Assembly (NCBI RefSeq): GCF_005280205.1
Contig: NZ_SUND01000020.1
Location: forward strand, 1-64,000
Direction: 5' to 3'
DNA from: Bacillus yapensis
Lineage (GTDB): Bacteria; Bacillota; Bacilli; Bacillales; Cytobacillaceae
Length of the DNA: 64,000 bases
A program made the translations under genes and the position numbers. This document shows positions 1-9,270 of this stretch, in pieces. The notes under the pieces were generated by a model. The model was not told the origin of the DNA. It saw nothing but the letters and a program-made list of their open reading frames with translations, and did no database searches. How positions within the stretch are numbered: the stretch's first letter is position 1; every line of letters begins with the position of its first letter.

Positions 1-42
1 AAAGATAAGTAGGAGAGTAAACGGTTGACGGTCAATTAAGGG

Positions 43-83
43 GCCCCTTTAGGGGCTTCGTTGGTAAAATGCCCTTATAGGGC
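43..83. repeat. two short tandem hairpins
   Basis: Two perfect small palindromic hairpins lie side by side: GCCCCT-TT-AGGGGC at 43-56 and GCCCT-TAT-AGGGC at 71-83. They sit just before a third GC-rich hairpin that looks like the terminator of the DinB-like gene. They could be remnants of a repeat or extra terminator stems; the gene further left is outside the window. Confidence 0.5.
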
Positions 84-84
84 G

Positions 85-112
85 AAATTAAAACCGCCCG
101 TTTTACGGGCGG
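85..112 (-). terminator. intrinsic terminator of the DinB-like gene
   Basis: The stem CCGCCCG/CGGGCGG with a 5-nt loop (94-112) is followed on the minus strand by a T-rich tract. It lies 10 bp after the minus-strand stop codon. Confidence 0.7.
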
Positions 113-121
113 ATACTTACT

Positions 122-583
122 TTATCTTTTCACAAATAAAGGAAGGTCAGTATGTCCCATTAAACGTAAGTATACAAATAAGTTTCCCTTATGATTGATT
201 TCATGGTCAATAGCCATTTGCAATAATTGCTTTGAATTTAATTTTATACCCATTTGTTTAGTTAAATCGATTTCACGTCGTAATTCATCATCTGTAATGG
301 ATTGAATAGTTTCTACTGTTAAGGCTGTGTATTTCTCTACTAAGTCAGTTAGGTTTGTTTCCTGGTCCACAGGTTTCTTCGCTAAATATGTGGGATCTCC
401 AGTTTTTGCTATAGTTGCAAAGGCATAAAAGGAATGTAGCATATGTTTCACTAATGTTTTAGTTCGCATTGACGTTTCTGTTGGTCTGAAGTCGTATTGA
501 CTTTCCTGAATTTTGCGCACAAGCTCATTCGTAACCTCTCGGTGTGATAAAAAATGTGATAGCAACTTTTCTGATTTTGACAT
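122..583 (-). CDS. DinB-family (YfiT-like) putative metal-dependent protein
   Basis: This is a 153-residue protein of the DinB/YfiT four-helix-bundle superfamily. The expected metal triad is visible as His47 (His50 is the alternative) plus His127 and His131 in a DHEINH motif near the C-terminus. Family members are thiol-dependent transferases or damage-inducible proteins of mostly unknown substrate. Length is normal. The ATG start is preceded by GGAGG at good spacing. It is monocistronic, with a terminator directly downstream and a divergent neighbour. The exact substrate cannot be told from sequence. Confidence 0.8.
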   Translation of the reverse strand: MSKSEKLLSHFLSHREVTNELVRKIQESQYDFRPTETSMRTKTLVKHMLHSFYAFATIAKTGDPTYLAKKPVDQETNLTDLVEKYTALTVETIQSITDDELRREIDLTKQMGIKLNSKQLLQMAIDHEINHKGNLFVYLRLMGHTDLPLFVKR

Positions 584-748
584 TCTCTCACTCCTCCCTT
601 TAGTCTACCTCCATTTTAAAATAGGACTGACAATACCTCAAATTCAAGGTAGATTAAGTTGAAAATTATTTTTGTAACAAAAATGTAACTTTATATAAGA
701 AAACAAAGTCAAAGAAAATAAAGCGCTTTGATATCAAGGAGGGTTGAA

Positions 749-2935
749 ATGAAAATTAAATGGTTAAGTTTGTCTTTGTTTGTTGTTGTGGTCTTGATTG
801 TTGTTAGTTACTTTTACATGACTCAATTGAAACTGGTAAATGGGTGGAACGTAGAAGATGAATCCACTGTCGTCCTTAATAACAAAACATGGACACTGTC
901 TTTTTCTGAAAAAATAGATGAAAAAACAGTCAATGCTAACACGGTGTATGTGACAAATGATAAAGGGGAGAAAATAAACACCGAAATTTCCTTAAGCAAA
1001 GATAAAAGCACATTAAGAATTATTCCTCCAGAGAATGGATACGACTTAAAGGCTAGATTCTATACACTGCATGTCGGAGATGAAGTTAAATCTGTTTTTG
1101 GCAGAGGGATGGGGTCAGACCAAACGATCCGGTTTGTTGTTCAGGAATCCTTACCAGTCATTGGTTCTAAGGATAAGCTCGATCAATATTTTGCAAGTAT
1201 TATGGAAGCAGAGGCTGAAAGTCAAACTAAATTTGGCCTAAGATTAGAGACGGCAGAATCGTCTAATGAATCAGCAGATAGTGCTGCTGGGGCTATAGAG
1301 AAACAAGCTTCACAGGATGTGTCTGAAACGAATATCCAAGTACAAGGGGTCGATGAAACGGATATTGTGAAAACAAACGGTACCCATATTTATCAGATCA
1401 CGGATAACAAGGTTAATATTATTGAAACCAATAATGGAGCTGAAATGAGAAAGTTAGATTCTCTCTCATTTCCAAAAAACTTTACACCTTCTCAACTTTT
1501 TTTGCATGAGGATAAACTGTTAGTGATTGGTAATAGTTTTGAGGACATGAATAGTAACGACGATGGTGCGATAAAGAAAATGATTGCACCAGTCAATGAT
1601 AAAACCAAAGCGATTGTTTATAATATTGCAGACCCAAGTAATCCAAAGGAAGAAAGAACGCTCACTTTAGATGGATATATGGTTTCTGCAAGAAAAATTG
1701 ACAGTATTGTCTATTTAGTAACGAATCAATACCCACAATATTGGATTTTGCAAGAAAATGACCAAATAGATTTAAGACCACGTTATTCAGATAGTAAGAT
1801 TAGTGAAGAAGATTTGGTCGTTGATTATGACGAAATTCAATACTTCCCTGATTCAAAGGAACCGAATTATACACTGATTTCAGCATTTGATCTTGAAAAA
1901 CCTGATAAAAAAGCTACTGTTACAACCTATTTAGGAAGCGGCGATCAAATGTATATGTCCACAGAAAATTTATATTTAGCAGTACGAGATTGGGGAATAA
2001 GAACCTTAATTGATGGACCAGTACAAGATAGCGAAAATACAACGATTTATAAGTTCGGTATTGATGAACTTAAAGTAGAATTTAATAGTTCCACTGAGTT
2101 GGAAGGGAGCATTCTTAATCAATTTTCAATGGATGAGCATAACGGGTATTTTCGTGTTGCCACAACAGAAGGGCAATCATGGAATGAAGAAAGTCCTTCC
2201 TCCAATAATTTGCTAATCTTTGACGAAAATCTCAAGCAAGTTAGTTCGATTGAGGATCTAGCTCGAGGAGAACGAATTTATTCCGCACGCTTTATGGGTG
2301 ATCGTGTATACATTGTTACCTTTAAGGAAACAGATCCGTTATTTGTCATCGATACAACTGAGCCAGAATCTCCTAAGGTATTAGGTGAATTGAAAATTCC
2401 AGGATTCAGCAACTACCTTCATCCGTATGATGAGAATCATCTGATTGGCTTTGGTTATGACACAAAATCGGTGACTACGAAGGATTCAAAAGAGCCACTT
2501 ATTCTAACAGGTGGCGTCAAGCTATCTCTATTTGATGTATCGGATATGAATAACCCGAAGGAGAAGTTTACGGAAATCATTGGTGGGAGGGGGACGTATT
2601 CACCTCTAAATTATGACCATAAAGCTTTATTGTTTGATAAAGCAAAAAATCTCTTTGCTTTCCCAATTAATATTTATCAAGAGGTTGAAGGCAGCGATTT
2701 TGAACAAAAGTTTGAGTTTCAAGGGGCGTATGTGCTTAGTGTAGATAGCGAGGAAGGTTTTAAGATAAAGTCAAAAATCTCTCATATGAAAGGCAACGAG
2801 CCATTTGAAGAATGGGAGAATGAAATTCAACGCCTCGTCTATATCGGTGATACTCTATATGCTTTATCAAATTCAAAAATCTCTTCTCATTCACTTGATG
2901 ATTATCAGATGAAAGAAGAGCTTACTCTAAACTAA
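749..2935 (+). CDS. secreted/membrane-anchored beta-propeller protein with N-terminal Ig-like domain
   Basis: A 728-residue protein. Residues 1-25 form a hydrophobic N-terminal segment (signal peptide or anchor) with no lipobox. About residues 30-115 resemble a bacterial Ig-like (SbsA type) domain. From about residue 190 on there is a 'beta propeller domain' protein (COG4880 type), with the characteristic IQVQGVDETDIVKTNG segment and repeated aromatic/Asp-rich blades. It is probably extracytoplasmic and its function is unknown. An in-frame TTG lies at 728, but the ATG at 749 has an ideal AAGGAGGG site 6 nt upstream and is chosen. The gene is monocistronic and ends in a clear terminator. Confidence 0.82.
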   Translation: MKIKWLSLSLFVVVVLIVVSYFYMTQLKLVNGWNVEDESTVVLNNKTWTLSFSEKIDEKTVNANTVYVTNDKGEKINTEISLSKDKSTLRIIPPENGYDLKARFYTLHVGDEVKSVFGRGMGSDQTIRFVVQESLPVIGSKDKLDQYFASIMEAEAESQTKFGLRLETAESSNESADSAAGAIEKQASQDVSETNIQVQGVDETDIVKTNGTHIYQITDNKVNIIETNNGAEMRKLDSLSFPKNFTPSQLFLHEDKLLVIGNSFEDMNSNDDGAIKKMIAPVNDKTKAIVYNIADPSNPKEERTLTLDGYMVSARKIDSIVYLVTNQYPQYWILQENDQIDLRPRYSDSKISEEDLVVDYDEIQYFPDSKEPNYTLISAFDLEKPDKKATVTTYLGSGDQMYMSTENLYLAVRDWGIRTLIDGPVQDSENTTIYKFGIDELKVEFNSSTELEGSILNQFSMDEHNGYFRVATTEGQSWNEESPSSNNLLIFDENLKQVSSIEDLARGERIYSARFMGDRVYIVTFKETDPLFVIDTTEPESPKVLGELKIPGFSNYLHPYDENHLIGFGYDTKSVTTKDSKEPLILTGGVKLSLFDVSDMNNPKEKFTEIIGGRGTYSPLNYDHKALLFDKAKNLFAFPINIYQEVEGSDFEQKFEFQGAYVLSVDSEEGFKIKSKISHMKGNEPFEEWENEIQRLVYIGDTLYALSNSKISSHSLDDYQMKEELTLN

Positions 2936-2943
2936 TAATATTG

Positions 2944-2978
2944 ACGCTCAAATCATTTCGTGATTTGGGCGTTTTTTT
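2944..2978 (+). terminator. intrinsic terminator after the beta-propeller gene
   Basis: The stem around CAAATCA/TGATTTG with loop TTTCG is followed by seven T residues, 9 bp after the stop codon. Confidence 0.85.
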
Positions 2979-3002
2979 GAGCTTAAACTAACTAAATACA
3001 AA

Positions 3003-3033
3003 GAGCTTGGCATAATGGCCAAGCTCAATTTTT
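3003..3033. terminator. bidirectional hairpin between convergent genes
   Basis: A 9-bp perfect stem, GAGCTTGGC/GCCAAGCTC, has AATTTTT on the plus side and TTTGTATTT on the minus side. It therefore can end the minus-strand small gene and back up the previous terminator. Confidence 0.65.
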
Positions 3034-3039
3034 CTCTCT

Positions 3040-3252
3040 TCAATCACAGCCACTACTACCACCACTATCAGAACTTCCTCCACCTCCATCAAAATGGCTA
3101 TGGCTCTCCATCGTGAAATTTTGACTCTCACTAAGGTTAGTAAACGAATGAAGCGCTGGATCATTCGAATTGTGATGAATTCTTTTATTCTTTCGGTCAA
3201 TTAGCGAAGCCAAAGCAATGACCCCAGCAAAAATAATAAATAACCATATCAT
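3040..3252 (-). CDS. small membrane protein with Gly/Ser-rich tail ending in Cys-Asp
   Basis: A 70-residue protein of unknown function. Residues 2-17 are a single hydrophobic membrane segment, followed by a basic stretch (DRKNKR), a polar region, and a Gly/Ser-rich tail ending GCD. The in-frame GTG at 3261 is also open, but the ATG at 3252 has GAGGTGAT at proper spacing. Similar Gly/Ser-rich short tails occur in many Bacillaceae hypothetical proteins. The frame was preferred over an overlapping minus-strand frame (2988-3200) because only this one has a membrane segment and a good ribosome site. Confidence 0.6.
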   Translation of the reverse strand: MIWLFIIFAGVIALASLIDRKNKRIHHNSNDPALHSFTNLSESQNFTMESHSHFDGGGGSSDSGGSSGCD

Positions 3253-3454
3253 TGAAATCACCTCATCTTCATTATATCAGAAATTTCTAATAAATAATAA
3301 GTGTTTTACCAACAATTGGATGGTAGTAAGGTATGATTATTTGAAGATTCCTTGATACTCCTTCATTTACTTTTACTTTCTTCTTCGTTTATTATATAGG
3401 TTAGTAGATTTTAATTCGTAACCCTAAAAACTGACATGAGAGAGGACTACTTAT

Positions 3455-5173
3455 ATGATTCGCCGTTTTTTTTCTTATTATAAACCGCATAAAAAATTAT
3501 TTACCCTTGATTTTAGTAGTGCGATCGTTGTTGCTCTGTTGGAACTTGCTTTTCCATTAGCTGTCCAATGGTTTATTGACGACCTATTGCCAGATGAAAA
3601 TTGGTCGATGATCGTCTCGGTCAGTATTGCACTGCTAGCGATGTATTTACTTAGTATGTTTTTACAATATATCGTGAACTACTGGGGCCATAAGCTCGGA
3701 ATCAATATTGAGACCGATATGCGCCAGCAATTGTTCCAGCATGTACAAAAGCAATCATTCCGATTTTTTGATAATACAAAAACAGGTCATATCATGAGCC
3801 GAGTCACAAATGACTTGTTTGATATTGGGGAATTAGCCCACCATGGCCCAGAAGATGCTTTTATCGCTGTTATGACCTTCGTAGGGGCATTTTGGATCAT
3901 GCTTACGGTCAACGTTCAATTAGCACTGGTTACGTTCCTTGTTGTTCCATTTCTTATTTGGTTAATTACCTACTGCAATCTTCATATGAACAAAGCATGG
4001 AAAAGAATGTACGGTGTAATTGCTGACATAAATGCGCGAGTAGAAGATTCAGTATCTGGTGTTCGTGTTGTTCAGTCTTTTACAAACGAGAAATATGAGA
4101 TTTCTAGATTCACAACGAACAATCAAAGATTTCGTCTTGCGAAGCTCGCAGCTTATAAAATTATGTCCTATACATCATCAGGAATGTACATGATGACTCG
4201 TCTTTTTATTTTGGTTGTACTTGTCTATGGTGCATGGCTAAGCTTCAAGGGTATTCTTTCCTATGGAGAGCTAGTTGGTTTTGTGCTTTACGTGAATGTA
4301 CTCTTTAAACCAATTGATAAAATTAGTGCCCTTATGGAGTTATATCCAAAAGGAATGGCTGGTTTTAAGCGATTTACTGAACTAATTGATTCAGTTCCTG
4401 AGGTTCAAGATCAAGAAGATGCTATTGAAGTGGGAGCATTAAGAGGAGATATCGTTCTAGAGAATGTTGGCTTCGCTTATGACCATAATAAAAAGGTACT
4501 GGATGGAGTAAATTTATCTATCGAAGCTGGAAAAACTATCGCCTTTGTTGGTCCTTCTGGAGCTGGAAAAACAACGATTTGTTCCCTTATTCCACGCTTT
4601 TATGATGTTAATGAAGGGAGCATCAAAATCGACGGGATTGATATCCGAGAAATGACGAAGGAATCACTTCGCCGTAATATCGGAATCGTGCAACAGGATG
4701 TCTTCCTTTTTACCGGTACTGTTAAAGAGAATATCGCTTACGGAAAACTTGATGCAACGGACGAGGAAATTGTTGAGGCAGCACGTCGTGCCCATTTAGA
4801 AGATTTTATCCAGTCTTTACCTGATGGCTATGAAACAGAAATTGGGGAACGTGGTTTGAAGCTCTCTGGTGGTCAAAAACAAAGACTAGCGATTGCGCGT
4901 ATGTTCTTGAAAAACCCTCCAATTCTAATTCTTGATGAAGCAACATCAGCTTTAGATACAGAAACAGAACTTATTATTCAAAAGGCACTTAATGAACTTG
5001 CTAAAAATAGAACGACATTGATTATTGCACACCGATTAGCAACTATTCGTAATGCAGATCGCATTGTCGTTGTAACGGAAGAAGGAATTGCTGAAGAAGG
5101 TGGTCATGACGAATTGATTCGCCGTGGTGGCATTTTTGCTAATCTTCATAGCGTTCAATATCAACAAAGTTAA
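3455..5173 (+). CDS. ywjA: ABC transporter, fused permease and ATPase (YwjA-like exporter)
   Basis: A 572-residue half-transporter of the ABC exporter type. Residues about 15-305 are a six-helix membrane domain. The C-terminal nucleotide-binding domain carries the Walker A GPSGAGKTT, the signature LSGGQKQR, the Walker B ILILDEATSALD and the switch His in IIAHRL. All are intact. It would act as a homodimer in the membrane to export hydrophobic compounds or lipids; the substrate is unknown. The N-terminus (IRRFFSYYKPHKKLF) strongly recalls B. subtilis YwjA. The nitrilase gene follows at close spacing, so both may share a transcript. Confidence 0.85.
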   Translation: MIRRFFSYYKPHKKLFTLDFSSAIVVALLELAFPLAVQWFIDDLLPDENWSMIVSVSIALLAMYLLSMFLQYIVNYWGHKLGINIETDMRQQLFQHVQKQSFRFFDNTKTGHIMSRVTNDLFDIGELAHHGPEDAFIAVMTFVGAFWIMLTVNVQLALVTFLVVPFLIWLITYCNLHMNKAWKRMYGVIADINARVEDSVSGVRVVQSFTNEKYEISRFTTNNQRFRLAKLAAYKIMSYTSSGMYMMTRLFILVVLVYGAWLSFKGILSYGELVGFVLYVNVLFKPIDKISALMELYPKGMAGFKRFTELIDSVPEVQDQEDAIEVGALRGDIVLENVGFAYDHNKKVLDGVNLSIEAGKTIAFVGPSGAGKTTICSLIPRFYDVNEGSIKIDGIDIREMTKESLRRNIGIVQQDVFLFTGTVKENIAYGKLDATDEEIVEAARRAHLEDFIQSLPDGYETEIGERGLKLSGGQKQRLAIARMFLKNPPILILDEATSALDTETELIIQKALNELAKNRTTLIIAHRLATIRNADRIVVVTEEGIAEEGGHDELIRRGGIFANLHSVQYQQS

Positions 5174-5196
5174 TAAATTTGAAAGGGGAATACCTA

Positions 5197-6081
5197 ATGA
5201 AGCTTCGTGTTTCAGCTGTCCAATACCATCTCCATACGATTGGGTCCTTTGATGAATTTGCGAATCAATGTATCCATTATGTGAAAACAGCTCAGGAGTT
5301 TGGTGCAGAATTTGTTTTATTTCCAGAATTTTTTACAACACAGTTACTTTCCATTGGGGATGAAAATGGTGCCCCTTTAACTATTAATGATTTACCAGGA
5401 TTTACTGAGCAGTATCGAGAGCTTTTCGTTGAACTTGCTCAATCAAACAATATCCACATCATCGGGGGAACCCATGTACTCGAACGAAATGGAAAACTCT
5501 ACAATGTGGCTCATTTGTTCTATCCAGATGGCAGAGTGGCTGAGCAAGCAAAGCTCCATATTACGCCAACAGAAGTAGAAGAATGGAATATGTCAGCCGG
5601 GGATGCTTTAAATGTGTTTGATACGGATAAAGGAAGAATTGCGATCCTTACTTGCTACGACATTGAGTTCCCTGAGATTGTTCGTATGGCAAAGGCAAAA
5701 GGAGCAGATGTAATCTTCTGTCCTTCGTGTACCGATGATCGTCATGGCTTCCACCGTGTCCGTTATACAAGTCATGCAAGAACGATTGAAAATCAAGTCT
5801 ATGTGGTGCTGACTGGTACAGTTGGGGCATTGCCGACCGTTGATTTTATGCGGGCTAATTTTGGGCAAGCTGCTGTACTCACACCAAATGATATTCCCTT
5901 CCCACCAAAAGGGATTATGGTCGAAGGTGAATTGAATAACGACATGATTGTTACAGCTGATTTAGATTTAGAATTATTGTATGAGGTTCGAGAAAGAGGT
6001 GCTGTAACGACTTGGCGTGATCGTCGTACAGACCTTTATGTAGACTGGGAAAAGGATGAAGTCAATGGCGTATCAAAGTGA
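5197..6081 (+). CDS. carbon-nitrogen hydrolase (nitrilase superfamily)
   Basis: A 294-residue amidase/nitrilase-fold enzyme. The catalytic triad is visible as Glu44 (LFPEFF), Lys119 (AKLHIT) and Cys153 (LTCYDIEFPE). It should hydrolyse an amide or nitrile in the cytoplasm; the substrate is unknown. An in-frame TTG at 5179 exists, but the ATG at 5197 has GAAAGGGGA at correct spacing. The 3' end overlaps the GNAT gene, so the two are translationally coupled. B. subtilis YhcX joins the same two domains in one chain (GNAT first), which suggests a shared pathway. Confidence 0.88.
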   Translation: MKLRVSAVQYHLHTIGSFDEFANQCIHYVKTAQEFGAEFVLFPEFFTTQLLSIGDENGAPLTINDLPGFTEQYRELFVELAQSNNIHIIGGTHVLERNGKLYNVAHLFYPDGRVAEQAKLHITPTEVEEWNMSAGDALNVFDTDKGRIAILTCYDIEFPEIVRMAKAKGADVIFCPSCTDDRHGFHRVRYTSHARTIENQVYVVLTGTVGALPTVDFMRANFGQAAVLTPNDIPFPPKGIMVEGELNNDMIVTADLDLELLYEVRERGAVTTWRDRRTDLYVDWEKDEVNGVSK

Positions 6082-6733
6082 GTTTTATGTATTTGATGAC
6101 GGAAAGCCACTGTCAGCGGTTATTCGCAACTATAATACGAACGACTTTGATGAACTCATTCAAATTCAAGCAGAATGTTTTCCGCCACCTTTTCCGTCAG
6201 AATTGTGGTGGAATAAAGAACAGTTAACGAATCATACGACCCTTTTTCCAGAGGGTGCACTCTGTATGGAAATCGAAGGGGAGTTAGCTGGATCTTTAAC
6301 GGGGTTATTAGTTCATTTTGACCCAAACCATCCACAGCATACTTGGGAGGAAGTGACCGATAGCGGCTATATTCGAAACCATCAACCGGATGGAAATACG
6401 CTTTATATAGTCGATATTAGTGTCCGTCCGAAATATCGAAAGCTAGGGTTAGGGAAACTCATGATGCAGGCGATGTATCATCTCGTTATTCAAAAAAGTC
6501 TCGACCGTCTGCTCGGTGGAGGGAGAATGCCTGGATACCATAAATTTGCAGAGAGTTTGCGTGCTGAGCAATATGTGAATGAAGTGGTAAAAGGTGAGAT
6601 TAAGGATCCGGTCATTACCTTCCTGTTAAGATGCGGGAGAACGCCTTTGACAATTGTTGAAAACTATTTAGATGATGAAGAATCGCATAACTATGCTGTT
6701 CTGATGGAATGGAAGAATCCTTTTAAAAAATGA
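6065..6733 (+). CDS. GNAT-family N-acetyltransferase
   Basis: A 222-residue acetyltransferase of the GNAT fold. The acetyl-CoA binding region is visible around residues 120-140 (IVDISVRPKYRKLGLGKLMM), matching the V-x-x-x-x-R/Q-x-x-G-x-G/A pattern. The substrate is unknown. The gene overlaps the end of the nitrilase gene by 17 bp. ATG codons at 6056 and 6065 are both possible; 6065 is preferred because AAAGGATG lies about 9 nt upstream. The pair probably works together (compare the YhcX fusion). A strong terminator follows. Confidence 0.85.
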   Translation: MAYQSEFYVFDDGKPLSAVIRNYNTNDFDELIQIQAECFPPPFPSELWWNKEQLTNHTTLFPEGALCMEIEGELAGSLTGLLVHFDPNHPQHTWEEVTDSGYIRNHQPDGNTLYIVDISVRPKYRKLGLGKLMMQAMYHLVIQKSLDRLLGGGRMPGYHKFAESLRAEQYVNEVVKGEIKDPVITFLLRCGRTPLTIVENYLDDEESHNYAVLMEWKNPFKK

Positions 6734-6736
6734 AAT

Positions 6737-6771
6737 AACACCTATGGGTAAAAATATCCATAGGTGTTTTT
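6737..6771 (+). terminator. intrinsic terminator after the GNAT gene
   Basis: The 11-bp stem AACACCTATGG/CCATAGGTGTT is followed by a run of T. Confidence 0.88.
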
Positions 6772-6810
6772 AATTGGAAAAAATATGGTAGAATGAAAGA
6801 AAAATAGAAG

Positions 6811-7605
6811 GTGATTCCTATCGGAAATGAAGTTGTCTTATCTATTAAAGATTTACAGAAAAACTACGGGAAAAAACAAGTATTGGATGGGATTAATTTA
6901 GAAGTCTCAAAGGGCCAAATCATTGGTTACATCGGGCCGAACGGTGCTGGTAAAAGTACGACTGTGAAGATTTTACTAGGTTTAGAGGAAAGCTATCGAG
7001 GGGACATCGAGATTTTCGGAAAAAGGATACAAGGAAACACCGAATATAAGCGGAAGATAGGTTATGTACCAGAAGTAGCTGAAATGTATGACAATCTAAC
7101 AGCCTATGAATATTTAACCTTTGTTGGAGAGCTTTACGGTCTTGAAAGTGAAGTTGTGGAACAAAAGGCAGAGAAATTAATGGATTTGTTTGGCTTAAGT
7201 GGTCTTTTTCATACGCGTATTTCTTCTTTTTCAAAGGGCATGAGACAAAAAGTGCTCATTATTTCTAGTTTGCTACATAATCCTGATTTACTCTTTTTTG
7301 ATGAACCGATTAATGGGCTAGATGCCAATAGTGTAATGGTTTTTAAAGAGATCCTTTCTCAGCTTGCTGCAAATGGAAAAACGGTGTTTTATTCATCTCA
7401 TATAATGGACGTCGTTGAAAAAATCAGTAGTCGTATTATTTTGCTCAACGGAGGAAAAATTGTCGCCGATGGAAGCTTTGAAGAGCTCAAGAAACAGAAC
7501 AAAGAGGGTACGTTGGAGGAGATTTTTAATCAGCTTACAGGCTTTAATGAACATAAGGAAATCGCAGAGCAATTTGTGAGTGTCATTCAAGGTGATTTAA
7601 TATGA
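6811..7605 (+). CDS. ABC transporter ATP-binding protein
   Basis: A 264-residue stand-alone ATPase of the ABC-2 type. It has Walker A GPNGAGKST, the signature FSKGMRQK, Walker B LLFFDEPINGLD and a switch His in YSSHIMD. It would energise the membrane protein encoded immediately downstream, whose start overlaps this stop codon. The start is uncertain: the GTG used here lies inside an AAGGTGAT sequence that looks like a ribosome site, and no better in-frame start is visible. Because the permease reading frame is interrupted, the transporter may be inactive. Confidence 0.85.
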   Translation: MIPIGNEVVLSIKDLQKNYGKKQVLDGINLEVSKGQIIGYIGPNGAGKSTTVKILLGLEESYRGDIEIFGKRIQGNTEYKRKIGYVPEVAEMYDNLTAYEYLTFVGELYGLESEVVEQKAEKLMDLFGLSGLFHTRISSFSKGMRQKVLIISSLLHNPDLLFFDEPINGLDANSVMVFKEILSQLAANGKTVFYSSHIMDVVEKISSRIILLNGGKIVADGSFEELKKQNKEGTLEEIFNQLTGFNEHKEIAEQFVSVIQGDLI

Positions 7606-9219
7606 AGGATTTTCAAACATTAAAGTTCCTCGATATGTTCAAGTTCTTATTTGTGAAACTGGGGATAGATTATGGTGTGATGAGGCGAATACTTCAAGTC
7701 AAATTATTAATGGATCAAAGAAGAGTTCCGACGATTTTTAATCAAACCGGAAAAAAGAAGGAAAAGGACCAGAATTATTTTATTAAAGGCTTATGGATGT
7801 ACGTTCTATATGGTGCATTATTAATTCCATTTATGATTCTAGGAGAAAGCTATCTTTTTCAAACAAGCATTATCTTTGGAATTGTGATGTTTCTTATTAT
7901 GACATCGATGATTTCTGATTTCTCATCCGTTCTTTTGGACATCCGTGATAAAACCGTGCTCGCTACCAAACCTGTCGAACGAAAGACGATCAGCATGGCT
8001 AAGACCATTCACGTGTGTATCTACCTCTTTTTTCTATCCGGTGCACTCACGCTTCCTAGTATTATTGCTGGATTAATTAAGCATGGAATTCTTTTTACGT
8101 TCTTATTTTTAATCGAAATCATCTTCATTGATCTGCTGATTGTTGTTCTAACGGCACTTATCTATTTTGTCATTTTGAAGTTTTTTGATGGGGAAAAATT
8201 AAAGGACATTATCAATTATGTTCAAATAGGTTTAACAATCGCCTTAGCTATTGGTTATCAATTCGTCGCGCGATCGTTTGACATCCTTAATCTTGATATC
8301 GTTTTTGTACCGAGCTGGTGGCAATTTCTGATTCCACCGATCTGGTATGCTGCACCTTTTGAGCTATTGTTAAATCACAACTTCTCTCCTTTATATTGCT
8401 TTATCTTTGCTAGCCTTGATTGTCCCAATTATCTCATTCACTCTTTATATAAAAATGATGCCCGCCTTTGAAAAGTATCTGAAAAAATTATCTGATCATA
8501 GCGGGAGAGAAGGGAAGAAAGCTCCAAGATGGAAATCATGGTTGATGAATCTATTTTGTTTTAGTAAAGAGGAAAAGGCATTTTACCGGTTTGCTGAACT
8601 AATGATGAAAAATGAACGGGAGTTTCGATTGAAGGTTTATCCTAGTCTAGGATTCTCTTTAGTTTTTCCATTTGTTTTTATCGTCAATCAGCTGACTTTT
8701 AACAGTTATGCAGAAATCAGTTCAAGTAAATGGTATTTATCGATTTATTTTTGTACTATTATCATTCCAACGGCAGTCATCATGTTTAGATTCTCTGGAA
8801 AATATAAAGGTGCATGGATTTATAAAACAGCACCAATAAAAAGTTGGAGCTCGCTTTATAGTGGGACGCTTAAGGCATTTCTAGTGAATCTTTACTTACC
8901 CATATTCTTGTTGGTTAGCATGATTTTTCTATTTATTTTTGGTTTCAGAATTATACCTGACCTGTTCATTGTGTTACTGAGTTCGATTTTATATGCCTAT
9001 ATTTGTGCAAAAGTGCTTATAAAGTCATTACCCTTTTCTGAGTCGTTTGAAGATGCGCAGAAGGAGTCCGGATTAAAGATTCTGCCATTTGTCCTTTTAA
9101 TAGGCGTCTTCTTCGCAATTCACTATTTTTCTTTACAGGTACAGTGGGGGTTATGGGTGTATTTATTGGTCCTTGCGGGGATTCAAGTCTTTATATGGCG
9201 AAGGCCATTTAGAAATTAA
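7602..9219 (+). pseudogene. ABC-2 type permease, interrupted by a frameshift
   Basis: Two overlapping frames encode the halves of one membrane protein of about 539 residues: 7602-8471 (289 codons) and 8407-9219 (270 codons). The first half contains several membrane helices and ends in a non-hydrophobic tail after about residue 265. The second half resumes the hydrophobic pattern from about 8395. The break falls near 8391-8400 in CCTTTATATTGC. Adding two bases (AT) would restore a continuous frame, as expected for slippage in a short TA repeat. The ATPase partner lies just upstream with a 4-bp overlap. It may be a true pseudogene, a phase-variable site or a sequencing error. Confidence 0.8.
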
Positions 9220-9230
9220 GAACATTGTTC

Positions 9231-9260
9231 TTGACATTACACATCGATACTCTGCATAAT
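9231..9260 (+). promoter_or_regulatory. sigma-A-type promoter of the proBA T-box leader
   Basis: TTGACA (9231-9236) and CATAAT (9255-9260) are separated by 18 bp. They lie just before the first T-box helix. Confidence 0.6.
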
Positions 9261-9270
9261 ATATAAAAAT

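Noticed and set aside
720-729. AAAGCGCTTT palindrome before the beta-propeller gene
   Set aside because: Only 10 bp and short of a cre consensus; too common by chance to call an operator.
2988-3200. Alternative minus-strand frame overlapping the small membrane protein
   Set aside because: It has no good ribosome site, and the overlapping frame has a membrane helix and a better start.
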